Shown: positions 16,697-26,753, counted from the first letter of the stretch. The stretch: 52,516 bases of DNA from Nitrospirota bacterium (GCA_013388435.1 JACAFE010000052.1:1-52516), one strand, 5' to 3'. Program-made: numbers and translations. Notes: generated by a model from the letters alone, not told the origin.

Positions 16697-19600
16697 TCTC
16701 CTTTAAATCAACATATGCGATAATTCCATGTATTTTCTTATCAGGATATATTTCTTTTAAAATTTTCATGTATGTATTTAATTGAGAAGAATATTTATCT
16801 TCTTCTCTATCAGTTCCTGTTTTGAAATCAATTACAGTTATTTTATCTCTGTCAATAACAACTCTATCCATTCTGAAAAGTCTGCCTTCATTATCAGAAA
16901 ATTCTTGCTCAAGAAGAATGATTCTTTCGTTTTTATATTTAAAGAAATCTATCATATTATTGCTATTAAGAAAATTCAAGATGACTTTCTTGATTTTATC
17001 CTGCGGGAAATTATCTCCTGTTTCTTTAATAACAATATCTATAATCTTATCTATTTTATCTTCAAATTCATCATATATGTATTCAATATAAGAAAAGACT
17101 TTATGAATAAAATCACCTCTTCTTTTCTCAGCCATATTTATCAGGGTGTCAGAACGTATTTGATAAAAATAAGGATTGTAGTAATGTTGAATATTTACCA
17201 GACTATGAGTGGTTGAATCTTTAACTATATCCCGCACAGGTTTTTCCGTACTCATATATTTGTCAGAAGGCAATAAATTAATCGGAAACTTTTCCTTTGA
17301 ATGTTGATAAACACCAATTACATATAGCTCTTCCTCTGCTCTTGTGAAACCTACATAAAGACTATTAAGTCTATTAACTAATTCATTAATGACTTCATTA
17401 TAATATTGAGTATGCAAGTCCGGATTAGTTAATTTAATTTTATCGGTTATTTTAAGAAGGCTGATATTTTTATCATTTTCATGTGTTATAAATTCAAACC
17501 CTCTATTTTTGATTTCATATAACAGCACAATACAAACCGGAAATCCGAGGCCTTTTGATTTATGTATGGTCATAACATGGACAGCATCTATATCAACAGG
17601 AATATTAACATCCCACTTTGATTCAACATCTTCCGCATTATTCGCAAATTCAAGAAAATCTTTAATGCTATTCTTACCTTCGCCTTCCATATCCCTTATT
17701 GTTTCAAGTATCTTGATAAACACTGCTTCTTCATTTTCCATTATTTCGAAGACCCTGAATTTACAGAAAATCTCGGAAGTAAGGTCATAAAGAGGAAGAT
17801 ACCCTGTGAATTTAAAAAGATCCGCAAAATAACTTCTCCAGATTTCTTCATAATTTTTCTGGAAAGCTTTATAAAGGATTGCGTTTTCTGAATTATTAAA
17901 GATAAATGAAATTAAATCTTCTTTTATAATTTGATGCGAATCTTTCTGAAGAATAATACTAAAAATATCTCCAAGCAAAAAAGAGGAAAAGGATAAATTA
18001 TCAGTTGGCGAATCAAGAAAATTAAGAAGAGAAATTATCTCTCCTGTCACTTTTCTCCTTCTAATATCAAGACTACTATGAGAAATAAAAGGAATATTTT
18101 TTTCATTTAACCATGATGTAATTCTTACAGCATCCTCGTTTCTCATTGTAAGTATTGCTATATCTTTATATTTAAAATGCCTGTTGTTAAGGTCTTTTAT
18201 TAGATCCTGAATCCTGAGTTTTTCTGGCGGGTTTTCTTCATTTTTTTCAAAAAGAACAACCTCAGCATATCCTTCTGACTTTTTGTTTTTGAGTGGTTTC
18301 TGAATGTAACTGATAAGACCGCTTTTTTCTCCTGCTAATTTGTGATCCTCAGAATTAAGAAGATTATGTTTAAATACTTCTTCGTTAAATTCAAGAATTC
18401 TTTTTAAACTGCGGTAATTTGTATCGAGTTCTATTACTGAATGTTCTGCTGAAGGAAAAGGATTTTTGCTTTCAGCCTCCTTCATGATTCTATAGTCTGC
18501 ATTACGGAATCCATAAATAGCCTGTTTTGTGTCTCCAACAATAAATAAACTGCCATTCTGAGATAAAGAATTTTCAAGCAGGGGTTTTAAATTATTCCAT
18601 TGAATTGGTGATGTGTCCTGAAATTCGTCTATGAGATAATGGAAGATGGTTTCGCCGAGCCTGAAATATATATCAGGCACTATTTCCTGGTTTAAGTATT
18701 CGGCAAGATATTTGTTAATATCGTCAATGAAGATTATACCCTGCTGTTTTTTGATTATCTCAAGAGTTTTGCAAAATTCACTGTAAATTTTTAGAAAAGG
18801 GAAATAATAAGAATAAACATAGAACGTGGTGTATTGTTTAATATATTTTATTACTTCAGACCAGATGTTATATATTTCAGTATATTCTTTAAGCAATTCT
18901 CCTTTTCCTGACGGTTTCTTAACAGGCGGGTATTTAATGCCTTTGCCAATTATATCCTGAAGACGATTATCTTTCAGAAAACCAACAAGTTTGTAAAATA
19001 TAGAATTATTATTAGGTTCAAGTCGGGAATTTTTTAGAAGATATTCAATATCTTTTAAAAGTAAAGATAATTTATTTTTTATTAGATTTATATCTTCTGA
19101 AAAATCTTCGATTAAAAGTTCTTTGCCGGATGAGGCGAGTTTTCCGTATATTTTAATTATCATATCTATCAATGGAACGGTTGGATCCCATGGATAAGCA
19201 GATTCTTTTGATTTTTGTTCAAGAATAATCTTGATAGCATCCAGAAAAAGTTTTGTTTCAGGCGAGCCTTCCCGAACATTTCTTAGAAATCTGTCAAACG
19301 AATATTTCATAGTATTTTTTATATCTATAAGAATGTCAAATTCAGGATTATAACCAAAGTCAATTGCTGATGCCTTAAAAACAGTGGTCATGAAACTATC
19401 TATAGTTTTTACCTGAAAATCAGAATAATTGCTCAGAATAACTTCTAACATATGTCCGGCTTTTTGGCTTAAATTATTTTTATCAATTGTTATAATCTTG
19501 CTAAAGTGATCTATAGCCTCTAACTCTTCAAAATACAACTCTTTAAACAATTTGATGATTCGTTCTTTCATTTCTTTTGCGGCATTGTTGGAGAAGGTTA

Positions 19601-19766
19601 TGGCTAATATATTTCTCGGATTATTCTCTGGTATTTTTTCTGACAATATAAATTGGACATATCTTGTTGTAAGATTATAAGTTTTGCCTGAACCTGCCGA
19701 TGCTTTAAGTATTTTGAATTGCGGCAGATGTATTTCAGAATCTTTTTCTAATGCAGGTAAATTCAT
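16668..19766 (-). CDS. addA: AddA-like UvrD/RecB-family helicase-nuclease
   Basis: This 1032-residue protein carries the superfamily 1 helicase motifs in order: ASAGSGKT (residues 22-29), DEFQDTSPIQW, GDTKQAIYGFR, HKSKGLGFPV and LYVGFTRAEEELYV. A C-terminal RecB-family nuclease motif (FRMDRVV...VIDFKTG) follows. This is the AddA/RexA layout: 3'-5' helicase plus nuclease. It overlaps the downstream AddB-like gene by 29 bases, so the two subunits are translationally coupled. Its start lies 58 bases after a strong terminator of the OmpA-like gene, so it should have its own promoter. RecB alone is less likely because the partner is AddB-like. Confidence 0.87.
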   Translation of the reverse strand: MNLPALEKDSEIHLPQFKILKASAGSGKTYNLTTRYVQFILSEKIPENNPRNILAITFSNNAAKEMKERIIKLFKELYFEELEAIDHFSKIITIDKNNLSQKAGHMLEVILSNYSDFQVKTIDSFMTTVFKASAIDFGYNPEFDILIDIKNTMKYSFDRFLRNVREGSPETKLFLDAIKIILEQKSKESAYPWDPTVPLIDMIIKIYGKLASSGKELLIEDFSEDINLIKNKLSLLLKDIEYLLKNSRLEPNNNSIFYKLVGFLKDNRLQDIIGKGIKYPPVKKPSGKGELLKEYTEIYNIWSEVIKYIKQYTTFYVYSYYFPFLKIYSEFCKTLEIIKKQQGIIFIDDINKYLAEYLNQEIVPDIYFRLGETIFHYLIDEFQDTSPIQWNNLKPLLENSLSQNGSLFIVGDTKQAIYGFRNADYRIMKEAESKNPFPSAEHSVIELDTNYRSLKRILEFNEEVFKHNLLNSEDHKLAGEKSGLISYIQKPLKNKKSEGYAEVVLFEKNEENPPEKLRIQDLIKDLNNRHFKYKDIAILTMRNEDAVRITSWLNEKNIPFISHSSLDIRRRKVTGEIISLLNFLDSPTDNLSFSSFLLGDIFSIILQKDSHQIIKEDLISFIFNNSENAILYKAFQKNYEEIWRSYFADLFKFTGYLPLYDLTSEIFCKFRVFEIMENEEAVFIKILETIRDMEGEGKNSIKDFLEFANNAEDVESKWDVNIPVDIDAVHVMTIHKSKGLGFPVCIVLLYEIKNRGFEFITHENDKNISLLKITDKIKLTNPDLHTQYYNEVINELVNRLNSLYVGFTRAEEELYVIGVYQHSKEKFPINLLPSDKYMSTEKPVRDIVKDSTTHSLVNIQHYYNPYFYQIRSDTLINMAEKRRGDFIHKVFSYIEYIYDEFEDKIDKIIDIVIKETGDNFPQDKIKKVILNFLNSNNMIDFFKYKNERIILLEQEFSDNEGRLFRMDRVVIDRDKITVIDFKTGTDREEDKYSSQLNTYMKILKEIYPDKKIHGIIAYVDLKEIVAFEYNSN

Positions 19767-19816
19767 AACAAGAATATTATATACTTTTATACATTTAAAA
19801 TGAGATTATGGTATAA

Positions 19817-19863
19817 GAAAAAAACTAAAGGAGAAAAGGTATAAATTGCCTTTTCTCCTTTAG
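19817..19863 (-). terminator. Strong rho-independent terminator
   Basis: CTAAAGGAGAAAAGG and CCTTTTCTCCTTTAG form a perfect 15-bp stem around a 9-base loop. On the minus strand it is followed by eight T residues. It lies after the OmpA-like lipoprotein stop and before the addA start. Confidence 0.92.
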
Positions 19864-19885
19864 CCATGATCTATATTAATTAAAT

Positions 19886-20578
19886 CTATTCTGAAAGTAT
19901 AAAGACTTCTACTCTTCTGTTGTTGGCTCTTCCTTCTTTGGTTTTGTTTGAATCAACGGGCTTTAACTCTCCATAACCAATTGAGGATATTGATGCCTCA
20001 CTGCAGCCGCCTTCTTTTACTATATATTTTCTAACAGCCTCTGCTCTTTTTTCTGATAGCTTCTGATTATATTGTTCGGTACCAATACTATCAGTATGAC
20101 CCTCGAGCTTGACTTTTGCCTGTGGATATTTTTTAACAAAATCAACAGCTTTTTTTAACTGTGGAATGTCAATATCCTTAATAATAGCTTTATCAAAGTC
20201 AAAATGGAGTAAGAGAGTCATTTTGTCAATTATTCTGGGAGCAGGAGCAGGTGGAGGTGGAGGAGGCGGGGGGCATAAAGCATTTGTCTTAATTAACGCA
20301 TCCTTTGCGATAGCTATGGATTCCTTTGTTCTGCATGACCAGTAAATTTCCCATGCTTTGTCTCTTAGACCCTTTGCTTCAGCAAATTCTTTTGGACATT
20401 GTTTGTCTTTGCCGGCATTCTGTGCATCAACTATAGCCTTATCTGCGTTAATTAGTTCAACAGGATGATACCCAACTCCATTTTTTGGGGAATATACATA
20501 TCCCGCACAACCAATAATAAAAGCAAGTGAGAAGCACAAAAGTAATAATATAAGTTTTCTTCTGTTTTTTGCTTCCAT
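19886..20578 (-). CDS. OmpA-family peptidoglycan-binding lipoprotein
   Basis: The chosen ATG at 20578 has GAGGGGG seven or so bases upstream and lies after a TTGACA promoter, giving 230 residues. A signal peptide ends in the lipobox IIGC, so the protein is a lipoprotein. A helical segment with DKQCPKEFAEA is followed by a poly-proline linker. The C-terminal ~115 residues are an OmpA domain (LHFDFDKAIIK, LEGHTDSIGTEQYNQKLSEKRA, NRRVEVFI) that binds peptidoglycan. It should link the outer membrane to the cell wall. A longer reading frame from a TTG at 20632 would place the start inside the promoter and is rejected. Confidence 0.88.
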   Translation of the reverse strand: MEAKNRRKLILLLLCFSLAFIIGCAGYVYSPKNGVGYHPVELINADKAIVDAQNAGKDKQCPKEFAEAKGLRDKAWEIYWSCRTKESIAIAKDALIKTNALCPPPPPPPPAPAPRIIDKMTLLLHFDFDKAIIKDIDIPQLKKAVDFVKKYPQAKVKLEGHTDSIGTEQYNQKLSEKRAEAVRKYIVKEGGCSEASISSIGYGELKPVDSNKTKEGRANNRRVEVFILSE

Positions 20579-20604
20579 TCTTAAGCACCCCCTCATATTT
20601 TTAA

Positions 20605-20632
20605 TAATTAGATGTTTGCTGCGTAATGTCAA
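20605..20632 (-). promoter_or_regulatory. Predicted promoter of the OmpA-like lipoprotein gene
   Basis: A perfect -35 box TTGACA (20627-20632) and a TAATTA -10 box (20605-20610) are 16 bases apart on the minus strand, upstream of the lipoprotein start. The -35 box lies in the left arm of a 12-bp inverted repeat, so a regulator or DNA structure could influence it. Confidence 0.5.
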
Positions 20633-20718
20633 AAGTTAATCACAGAGAACACCCAGCAAAAATCTATGCCATCGGTGGTTTCCTATTCTTTCCTATTTTT
20701 TCGTGAAACTTTTGACAT
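20626..20718. repeat. Inverted repeat with 12-bp perfect arms
   Basis: ATGTCAAAAGTT (20626-20637) is repeated in inverse orientation as AACTTTTGACAT (20707-20718). The arms enclose about 69 bases containing CACAGAGAACACCC and pyrimidine-rich CTATTCTTTCCTA. The arms each contain TTGACA, one used as the predicted -35 box of the OmpA-like gene. It may be an operator pair or a degenerate mobile or repeat element. Confidence 0.55.
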
Positions 20719-20775
20719 CACTGTTTACAGCTAAGTTCAAAATTCACCTCCTTTATAACAGATATGTTTAAGTAT

Positions 20776-21426
20776 TTATTTAACTGCTGTAAGTTTGTTA
20801 TTCTGTAAGGCAAACTTCAAGGTAACATCTTCAGTTGGACAGCATAATGGCTCTTTTTTCTTATGACGGAGCATATCTACCATAATTAGACCATTTTGAA
20901 TTGAAAGGGATTTAATTTTAACTCTGTCACCAAGAGGTACTGTTGAAATATTTCTTGTTTTACCCTTTTCTTTAATGACAAAAGCGAGATCATAATAAAA
21001 GCTCGCGGTTCCTGTTGTTGTAACAAGTATAGCAGCAGCTCCATCTTTACCCGAAACCTTTCCAAATGCAGTGTGATTAGTTAATGCAACCATAGTTTCG
21101 GTTAATGATTTAGGAGCATTCTTTTTTCTAAAAAGACCCCGGATAAGTTTCGCATTGCCTTTATATGCAGATAGAGAGGTATATTCAGCTTCTTCAAGGT
21201 CTTTTAAACTAAAACCTGAAATTTCTTTTTGGATTGCAACGTAAGGAGTTTTTGTCTCTATCTGTACTTTAGCTGGTTTTAGAGGTTCTTTTTTTTCTGC
21301 CTGAGGTTGCTCTTTTATTTCAGGAGTCATAGTCTTGCAGCTGTATAGAGAAGTTAATGATATAATGGTTGCAAAAATTACCAGTAAATTTAAAATACCC
21401 CTAACAGTAAATAAATTTTCTCTCAT
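20776..21426 (-). CDS. Lipoprotein of unknown function
   Basis: The 216-residue product has a signal peptide ending SLYSC, a lipobox-like site, so it is probably a lipoprotein. A charged, Pro/Lys/Glu-rich linker follows, then a domain of about 160 residues with the motif MVDMLRHKKKEPLCCPT near the C-terminus. The paired cysteines there are the only obvious special residues. I do not recognise the family. AAGGAG lies upstream of the ATG. It is separated from the OmpA-like gene by about 200 bases with that gene's own promoter, so the two need not be co-transcribed. Confidence 0.65.
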   Translation of the reverse strand: MRENLFTVRGILNLLVIFATIISLTSLYSCKTMTPEIKEQPQAEKKEPLKPAKVQIETKTPYVAIQKEISGFSLKDLEEAEYTSLSAYKGNAKLIRGLFRKKNAPKSLTETMVALTNHTAFGKVSGKDGAAAILVTTTGTASFYYDLAFVIKEKGKTRNISTVPLGDRVKIKSLSIQNGLIMVDMLRHKKKEPLCCPTEDVTLKFALQNNKLTAVK

Positions 21427-21638
21427 AAAACTCTCCTTTTTTAATATTTGGTTGTTATTTTAAAATTGCCCTTTATTCAAATAATATTAACTGACAAATA
21501 ATATAGCAAAAATGAAATAAAAAAGGAATGTAAAAACTGCGACCAAGTTGCTTTTCAATGTTTGCATTGTTTGGGTTAAACATTTTAAGCTATGGTAAAA
21601 TTTTATCAAGACGTTATAAATATTGAAACGGAGGAAAA

Positions 21639-22178
21639 ATGAAAACAGTTTTAGAAAAAGTAATTAATGGAAAGATTATACGCATTGTTCAGGGTGATAT
21701 AACGGAACGCAAAGTTGACGCAATTGTTAATGCAGCAAATTCTCATTTACAGCATGGTGGCGGGGTTGCCGGGGCAATAGTAAGAAAAGGAGGAATGATA
21801 ATACAGGAAGAGAGCAACAGAATAGGATTTGTTCCGGTTGGAAAAGCAGCTATTACTTCAGCTGGAAGCCTTCCGTCAAAATTTGTTATTCATGCTGTTG
21901 GTCCGAAAATGGGAGAAGGAGATGAAGACAATAAATTAAAAAACGCTATATGGAATAGTCTTAAACTTGCGTCAGGAAAAGCTTTGAAAAGTATTTCGAT
22001 ACCTGCGATAAGTTCCGGTATATTCGGTTTCCCGAAAGACCGTTGTGCAATGATTCTTGTGAATCAGGCGGTTGAATTTTTAAGGAAAAGTCCTGATACC
22101 AGTCTGGAAATAATAGAATTTTGTTTGTTTGATGAACAAACAGTAAAATATTTTGAAAACGAGTTAAAAAAATATTAA
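21639..22178 (+). CDS. Macrodomain ADP-ribose-binding protein
   Basis: This 179-residue protein is a single macrodomain. The signature VDAIVNAANSHLQHGGGVAGAIVRKGG and the second loop ISSGIFGFPKD, which bind ADP-ribose, are both present. The size matches stand-alone bacterial macrodomains of the MacroD/YmdB type, which remove ADP-ribose or hydrolyse O-acetyl-ADP-ribose. GGAGG lies just before the ATG. No ADP-ribosyltransferase partner is seen next to it, so its role is probably general. Confidence 0.9.
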   Translation: MKTVLEKVINGKIIRIVQGDITERKVDAIVNAANSHLQHGGGVAGAIVRKGGMIIQEESNRIGFVPVGKAAITSAGSLPSKFVIHAVGPKMGEGDEDNKLKNAIWNSLKLASGKALKSISIPAISSGIFGFPKDRCAMILVNQAVEFLRKSPDTSLEIIEFCLFDEQTVKYFENELKKY

Positions 22179-22255
22179 TATTTTATTTAAGTCCTTGAAA
22201 AAATTTGCTAAATCTGTGAAAATTAATCCTAATATTGAATCTGCGGAGGTAATTA

Positions 22256-23407
22256 TTGGAGTATTACAAACATGATGTTATAGTTATAGGTGCCGGTCCT
22301 GTTGGTAGTTATACTGCATTTTTACTTGCAAGAAAAGGTATTAATGTAGGTTTATTTGAAAAGAATGAAACAATAGGAGAAAACGTTAATTGTAGCGGCA
22401 TTATAAGCAAGGAATGTTACGACAGGTTTAGTCTTCCTGAAAGGTCTGTTATAAGACCTGTCAAAAAAATAAAAGCGTATTCTCCTTCCGGGAACTATAT
22501 TCAATATAACTCCGAATATCCTCTTGCATATATTGTTGATCGTTCAAGTTTTGATAAAGAAATTAATAAAAGAGCTAATAATTCAGGTGTTACTACATAC
22601 CTGGGGAGTAAAGTTAAGTATATTGGAAACACTCAAAAATCATTTTGCATAAGAGTTGTCTCAAAAAATAGTGAGGAAGAATTTAATTCGAGGGTTGGAA
22701 TCATTGCTACGGGTTTTGAATTTAATAACTTATTTTTAAACAGAACAAAATTTAAGGATTTTCTTTTTGGGGTTCAGACCGAAGTTGATTTTGAGAACAA
22801 CGATAATGTTGAAGTTTTTTTAGGTAAGAATATTGCACCTGGTTCATTTTCATGGGTAATACCTTCGGTTAAAGGATATGCGAAAATAGGCATGCTTGTT
22901 AAAAGTAGGCCGGTTGATTGTTTAAAGAATTTTTTGAATTCACATTTAATTTCTCCGAGAGTTAAATCATGGGATGGAGTAATGAAGTGCAGCCCTGTCC
23001 CGATTAAACCCATTCAAAAAACATATTATGAAAGAACACTGATTGTTGGTGAAGCAGCAGGTCAGGTAAAAGCGACAACCGGCGGCGGAATATATTTTGG
23101 CCTTATATGCGCAGAAATTGCTGCGCAGACTGTTATTAATTCTTTTAAAAATAACAATTTTACCGAAGAGTATCTAAAAGTTTATGAGAACAAATGGAAA
23201 AAAATCTTATCTACAGAGTTAAAAGCCGGACTAATACTCAGGAATATATTCTCAAAGCTTTCCGATAGACAGATTGATAAGCTTCTTGATCTTGCAAAAA
23301 GAGATGGGATTATGCCAATTATTAAAAATTCAGGTTTTGACTGGCATAAAGAAATAATTTATTATATGATAAATCATCTTATGCCAAAGAATATTTTCAA
23401 ATCTTAA
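22256..23407 (+). CDS. Geranylgeranyl-reductase-like FAD oxidoreductase
   Basis: The 383-residue protein starts with a Rossmann FAD motif ([15 protein letters not shown]) and has the family's VNCSGIIS segment. The second FAD-binding block [24 protein letters not shown] is typical of geranylgeranyl reductases and related flavoproteins. These reduce isoprenoid chains or act on other lipophilic substrates. The start is TTG with GGAGG upstream. It overlaps the stop of the convergent wrbA-like gene by four bases. With an isoprenoid synthase elsewhere in the window a lipid role is plausible but unproven. Confidence 0.8.
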   Translation: MEYYKHDVIVIGAGPVGSYTAFLLARKGINVGLFEKNETIGENVNCSGIISKECYDRFSLPERSVIRPVKKIKAYSPSGNYIQYNSEYPLAYIVDRSSFDKEINKRANNSGVTTYLGSKVKYIGNTQKSFCIRVVSKNSEEEFNSRVGIIATGFEFNNLFLNRTKFKDFLFGVQTEVDFENNDNVEVFLGKNIAPGSFSWVIPSVKGYAKIGMLVKSRPVDCLKNFLNSHLISPRVKSWDGVMKCSPVPIKPIQKTYYERTLIVGEAAGQVKATTGGGIYFGLICAEIAAQTVINSFKNNNFTEEYLKVYENKWKKILSTELKAGLILRNIFSKLSDRQIDKLLDLAKRDGIMPIIKNSGFDWHKEIIYYMINHLMPKNIFKS

Positions 23408-24015
23408 CCTGTAAGTTTTAAAGCTATTTTAGCAACGTGTCTGCCCTGAAAACGCGCTGCTTCAAGTTCATTTTCACTCGGCATTCTTTCACCTTTCGGT
23501 CCTGCGATAGTTGAAGCTCCATATGGGGAGCTGCCTGTAATTTCATCTATTCTCATCTGCCCCTGAAAAGTGTAAGGTAACCCAACTATAATCATCCCGT
23601 GATGCAATAGTGTATTATAAAAACTTAATATGGTGGACTCCTGTCCTCCGTGTTGTGTGTTTGAACTCGTAAAGACACTGCCGACTTTTCCAACAAGAGC
23701 AGCCTGCGCCCACAGGCTGCCTGTTGAATCAAGAAACTGTCTCATTTGACCGCACATATTCCCAAATCTTGTAGGAGTCCCAAATATAATGGCATCAGCA
23801 GAAGCGAGTTCATCGAGTGTGCAAACAGGAATATGAGAAAATGCTTTTTGTGCTTCTGAAGCTTTCATTTTATTTAATATTTCTTCAGATAGTGTCTCTG
23901 GAACTCTTCTTAAAATAGCTTCAGCAGTAGAAACTTCATTAACACCTTTGGCAACAGCTTCAGCCATTTTATAGATGTGGCCATACATTGAATAAAATAA
24001 TATCAAAACTTTCAT
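23404..24015 (-). CDS. wrbA: WrbA-like NAD(P)H:quinone oxidoreductase
   Basis: This 203-residue flavodoxin-fold protein begins [19 protein letters not shown], the FMN phosphate loop of WrbA. It continues with [32 protein letters not shown] and [12 protein letters not shown], all conserved in WrbA. It should reduce quinones by two electrons and so limit semiquinone stress. It is the last gene after the caspase/DUF4384 operon, with a 42-base gap to the TPR lipoprotein gene, and may be its distal member. Confidence 0.9.
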   Translation of the reverse strand: MKVLILFYSMYGHIYKMAEAVAKGVNEVSTAEAILRRVPETLSEEILNKMKASEAQKAFSHIPVCTLDELASADAIIFGTPTRFGNMCGQMRQFLDSTGSLWAQAALVGKVGSVFTSSNTQHGGQESTILSFYNTLLHHGMIIVGLPYTFQGQMRIDEITGSSPYGASTIAGPKGERMPSENELEAARFQGRHVAKIALKLTG

Positions 24016-24057
24016 GCTTCAAAGCTCCATATTAAAATATTTTCAGAAAATTTGCAT

Positions 24058-24696
24058 TTATTTCATTATGAATACCTTATGTTTTTCGAGTATTTTCCTG
24101 AATTCTGGATGCTTTCTAACATTGTTCAGGTCTGTATCGGTTCTGAGAGCATCATAATTATTAAACCCGAGTTCAAGAGCCCTGTCAAGTGAATCAAGAG
24201 CTCTATCGAGTTGTTTCTGCAATGAATATAGTGCAACAAAATTATAGTGAACTGTTGGATTATTCGGATTGATTTCTTCGGCTTTCTTTAAATCATCAAG
24301 AGCTTTATTAAATTTGCTTTGCTGCATATAAGCAACAGCTCTGTTAGAATAAGCAACATCGTAGTTTGGATATTTCTGAATAGCTACTGTAAATTCTTTG
24401 ATAGCATTGTCATAATCATGAGTTCTAAGGTAGTTCATCCCTTGTTGAAGGCTGAGCTTTGCTTCAGTTGGCACTGATGCCTGTGAAGTTGGATCCGTGC
24501 TTCCTTTCCCAATTTGTGCAGGGGGATGGGTTGCAGTTTGTGGCATCTGTTCTGTAGCAGGTTTTGTTTGAGGCACTGCAACAGGTTCAGCTGTTTTTGG
24601 AGCTTCTGTTTGTTTTTGCTGCTGACAGCCTGTAAAGATTAATCCAATAAATAATACAGAAATTAAAACCGGGACAAAATTAGTTTTTCTGAACAT
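24058..24696 (-). CDS. TPR-repeat lipoprotein
   Basis: The 212-residue product has a signal peptide ending in the lipobox FTGC, then a Gln/Pro/Thr-rich linker of about 50 residues. Two to three TPR units follow (AMNYLRTHDYDNAIKEF-like, AYSNRAVAYMQQSKFNKAL, HYNFVALYSLQKQLDRAL). TPRs usually mediate protein contacts. It lies 23 bases downstream of the caspase-like gene, so the two envelope proteins may work together. Confidence 0.82.
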   Translation of the reverse strand: MFRKTNFVPVLISVLFIGLIFTGCQQQKQTEAPKTAEPVAVPQTKPATEQMPQTATHPPAQIGKGSTDPTSQASVPTEAKLSLQQGMNYLRTHDYDNAIKEFTVAIQKYPNYDVAYSNRAVAYMQQSKFNKALDDLKKAEEINPNNPTVHYNFVALYSLQKQLDRALDSLDRALELGFNNYDALRTDTDLNNVRKHPEFRKILEKHKVFIMK

Positions 24697-24719
24697 TTAA
24701 GATTCCTCCTTTTAATAAT

Positions 24720-25979
24720 TTATTTTTTCTTTGCAAGTTTCATATCCCAGTTGGGAGTAGTTGCAATTACCTGTGGATTCTGATCAATGTCTTCACCTTT
24801 TTCCTGCTTAACTCTTTTTGGAACTAGCGGCTTGGCGTGATAAAAAGCTTTCTGTACCGAGCCATTATAACGGTTCAAGCCATCAAGAAAATAATATGTG
24901 AATATACTATTATTCAACTGATCCGATTCCCATGATTGTTCCCCGGGACCGCTTGCGCCTATTAATACATTCCCCCAGCCATCATCCGAATCAATATAAG
25001 ATTTAGGCGATGATTTTTGGTGTGGTTCGTCTTCAAAAACAATATCTTTGGCACCGAGCAATCTTTTAGCATATTCCTTTGAAATTCCATATCCTTCATT
25101 ATCACTTGCGCCAAGAGATTTTCCACCTGGAGGCAGAAAACCAGGCACTTTTCTGTAAGCGCCGTTACTATAACATGCATCAAGAATCATAACAAGTCTT
25201 TTAGCCCTGAGATTTTCTATAAAATCTCTCAGCATGTTTTCAGAAATTGCGGTGCGCCATACTTTTTCACGGGGTTTAACTTCAGTGTCATAGGTTACAA
25301 TGAATACGCCTCCAAACTTATCAGGCGGTGTTCCGTGACTGCTCATGTAAATGGTAACAAGGTCATCCTGCTCAGCAATGTTTCTGATTTTATTTAAAGC
25401 ATTAGCAATGTTATCTCTCGTTGCATCTCTGTTGGTAAGAAAGGTTACATTTTGTTTCAGAAAACCGCCGCGTTTCGGGTCAATAAGAAAATTGTAGAAA
25501 CTTCTCGCATCATGAACTGCAAAATTAAGGCGGGGTATGCCCTGAGATTCTGCTTTAAATTCTCCAATACCAACAACTAAAGCATATCTGTTTTTGATCG
25601 GACCTGGGATGCCGGAACCTTTTACTTCAGGGGTTAAGACTTTTGCTCGTGAAAAAAGGTCAGCAAATCTTTTTTCCCATGTTTTTACTCTAATGTTTTC
25701 AGGTGTTACAGGAGATACCCATTTAATCCCGACAACTGTTTGGGCTATTGAAAAAGCTCTGTCAACTTCATCTTCATCTTCGTATTCGCCTTTAAGTTCT
25801 ATTCTTCCGAATCTATCAAGCACAGCATAACCACGTGGAACATTATTCCTCTGAAGAAGGTTATTTATCTGTTCAATATGTTGATTCGTAACAGGAGATT
25901 GTTGAGAGTGAACTTCTGTAAAAGAAAAAACAAAAAAAGTGATAATTAAAAGTAAGTAAATAAATTTAAGCCTGGTCAT
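24720..25979 (-). CDS. Exported caspase-like (C14) protease with BON-like domain
   Basis: The 419-residue protein has a signal peptide (about residues 1-25). A BON-like region (~30-95, YAVLDRFGRIELKGEYEDE) precedes the caspase-fold domain. That domain starts RYALVVGIGEF and shows the catalytic dyad H215 (YMSSHGT) and C269 (MILDACYSNG). Prokaryotic caspase-fold proteases of this type are common in complex Gram-negatives, and their substrates are mostly unknown. Export is notable because many described bacterial caspase effectors act in the cytoplasm. It lies between a glycine-zipper lipoprotein and a TPR lipoprotein, and two genes downstream of a DUF4384 protein, a known companion of such caspases. 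Confidence 0.85.
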   Translation of the reverse strand: MTRLKFIYLLLIITFFVFSFTEVHSQQSPVTNQHIEQINNLLQRNNVPRGYAVLDRFGRIELKGEYEDEDEVDRAFSIAQTVVGIKWVSPVTPENIRVKTWEKRFADLFSRAKVLTPEVKGSGIPGPIKNRYALVVGIGEFKAESQGIPRLNFAVHDARSFYNFLIDPKRGGFLKQNVTFLTNRDATRDNIANALNKIRNIAEQDDLVTIYMSSHGTPPDKFGGVFIVTYDTEVKPREKVWRTAISENMLRDFIENLRAKRLVMILDACYSNGAYRKVPGFLPPGGKSLGASDNEGYGISKEYAKRLLGAKDIVFEDEPHQKSSPKSYIDSDDGWGNVLIGASGPGEQSWESDQLNNSIFTYYFLDGLNRYNGSVQKAFYHAKPLVPKRVKQEKGEDIDQNPQVIATTPNWDMKLAKKK

Positions 25980-26002
25980 GCCTTACTCCATTTGATATTA
26001 CT

Positions 26003-26740
26003 CTAACTTATCCGCATGTAATTAAGCATTGCAACGCCCTTTTTGACAGTAAGCTCTTTTGATACCTGATCTTCTTTACCTTGCGCGGCAATTTTAAGAG
26101 TTATGCGATATTTTCCTTCAGGAACGTCTGATGGTATATCAAAATTACCTTCAGCTTTTCTTGTCCCCAATGATGATGTAATTACATTGTCAACCGAACC
26201 GAGTTCTTTCCATTCGTTTTCGGATGGATTGTAATAATGAAGGATTCTTGTTTCAGTTACTTTCACTTCCTGTGTTCCCTCGGGCGCCATTATAAAATAT
26301 GAACCATTCATCTGAACTCTGCCACCCGGTGAGACTGCTTCAGGATTAAGATAAAATTTGTCTATTTTTGTGATATTTCCCTGAGAAGAGGTGTATCCTA
26401 TTTTCTGGGCTGTTTCTCTTGCACCGGCAACAGGATAACTATTAAGATCAGAATATACAGAAAGACAATGCCCCCATGCAATTGCAAATGCAATAGCACC
26501 ACCAGCAGCAGCACCAATAGCTGCTGTCTCCCATTTAGCGCCTTTACCTCCGAGAAGACTTCCGAGTATTGCACCACCTACTGCTCCGGCAGCTGTATAT
26601 CTTGCGATACATGTCTTTTTTGCTGATTCACGTTCTTCAGGTGTAAGAGCTGTTCCAGAAGGAGGGAGCGGAGCACATGAAGTAAAAAGAAAAACTGTTA
26701 TCAGAAAAATAATTGTATGTCTGAAAATTCTGATTTTCAT
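26003..26740 (-). CDS. Glycine-zipper lipoprotein
   Basis: This 245-residue product has a signal peptide ending FTSCAP, a lipobox. It is followed by a glycine-zipper segment (AGAVGGAILGSLLGGKGAKWETAAIGAAAGGAIAF in effect, residues ~50-90) that is likely to insert in or contact the membrane. The C-terminal ~130 residues are beta-rich (YFIMAPEGTQEVKVTETR). I know of no assigned function. It is 23 bases upstream of the caspase-like gene and 13 bases after the DUF4384 gene, so it is almost certainly in one operon with both. Confidence 0.75.
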   Translation of the reverse strand: MKIRIFRHTIIFLITVFLFTSCAPLPPSGTALTPEERESAKKTCIARYTAAGAVGGAILGSLLGGKGAKWETAAIGAAAGGAIAFAIAWGHCLSVYSDLNSYPVAGARETAQKIGYTSSQGNITKIDKFYLNPEAVSPGGRVQMNGSYFIMAPEGTQEVKVTETRILHYYNPSENEWKELGSVDNVITSSLGTRKAEGNFDIPSDVPEGKYRITLKIAAQGKEDQVSKELTVKKGVAMLNYMRIS

Positions 26741-26753
26741 GTGCTTTTCCTTT

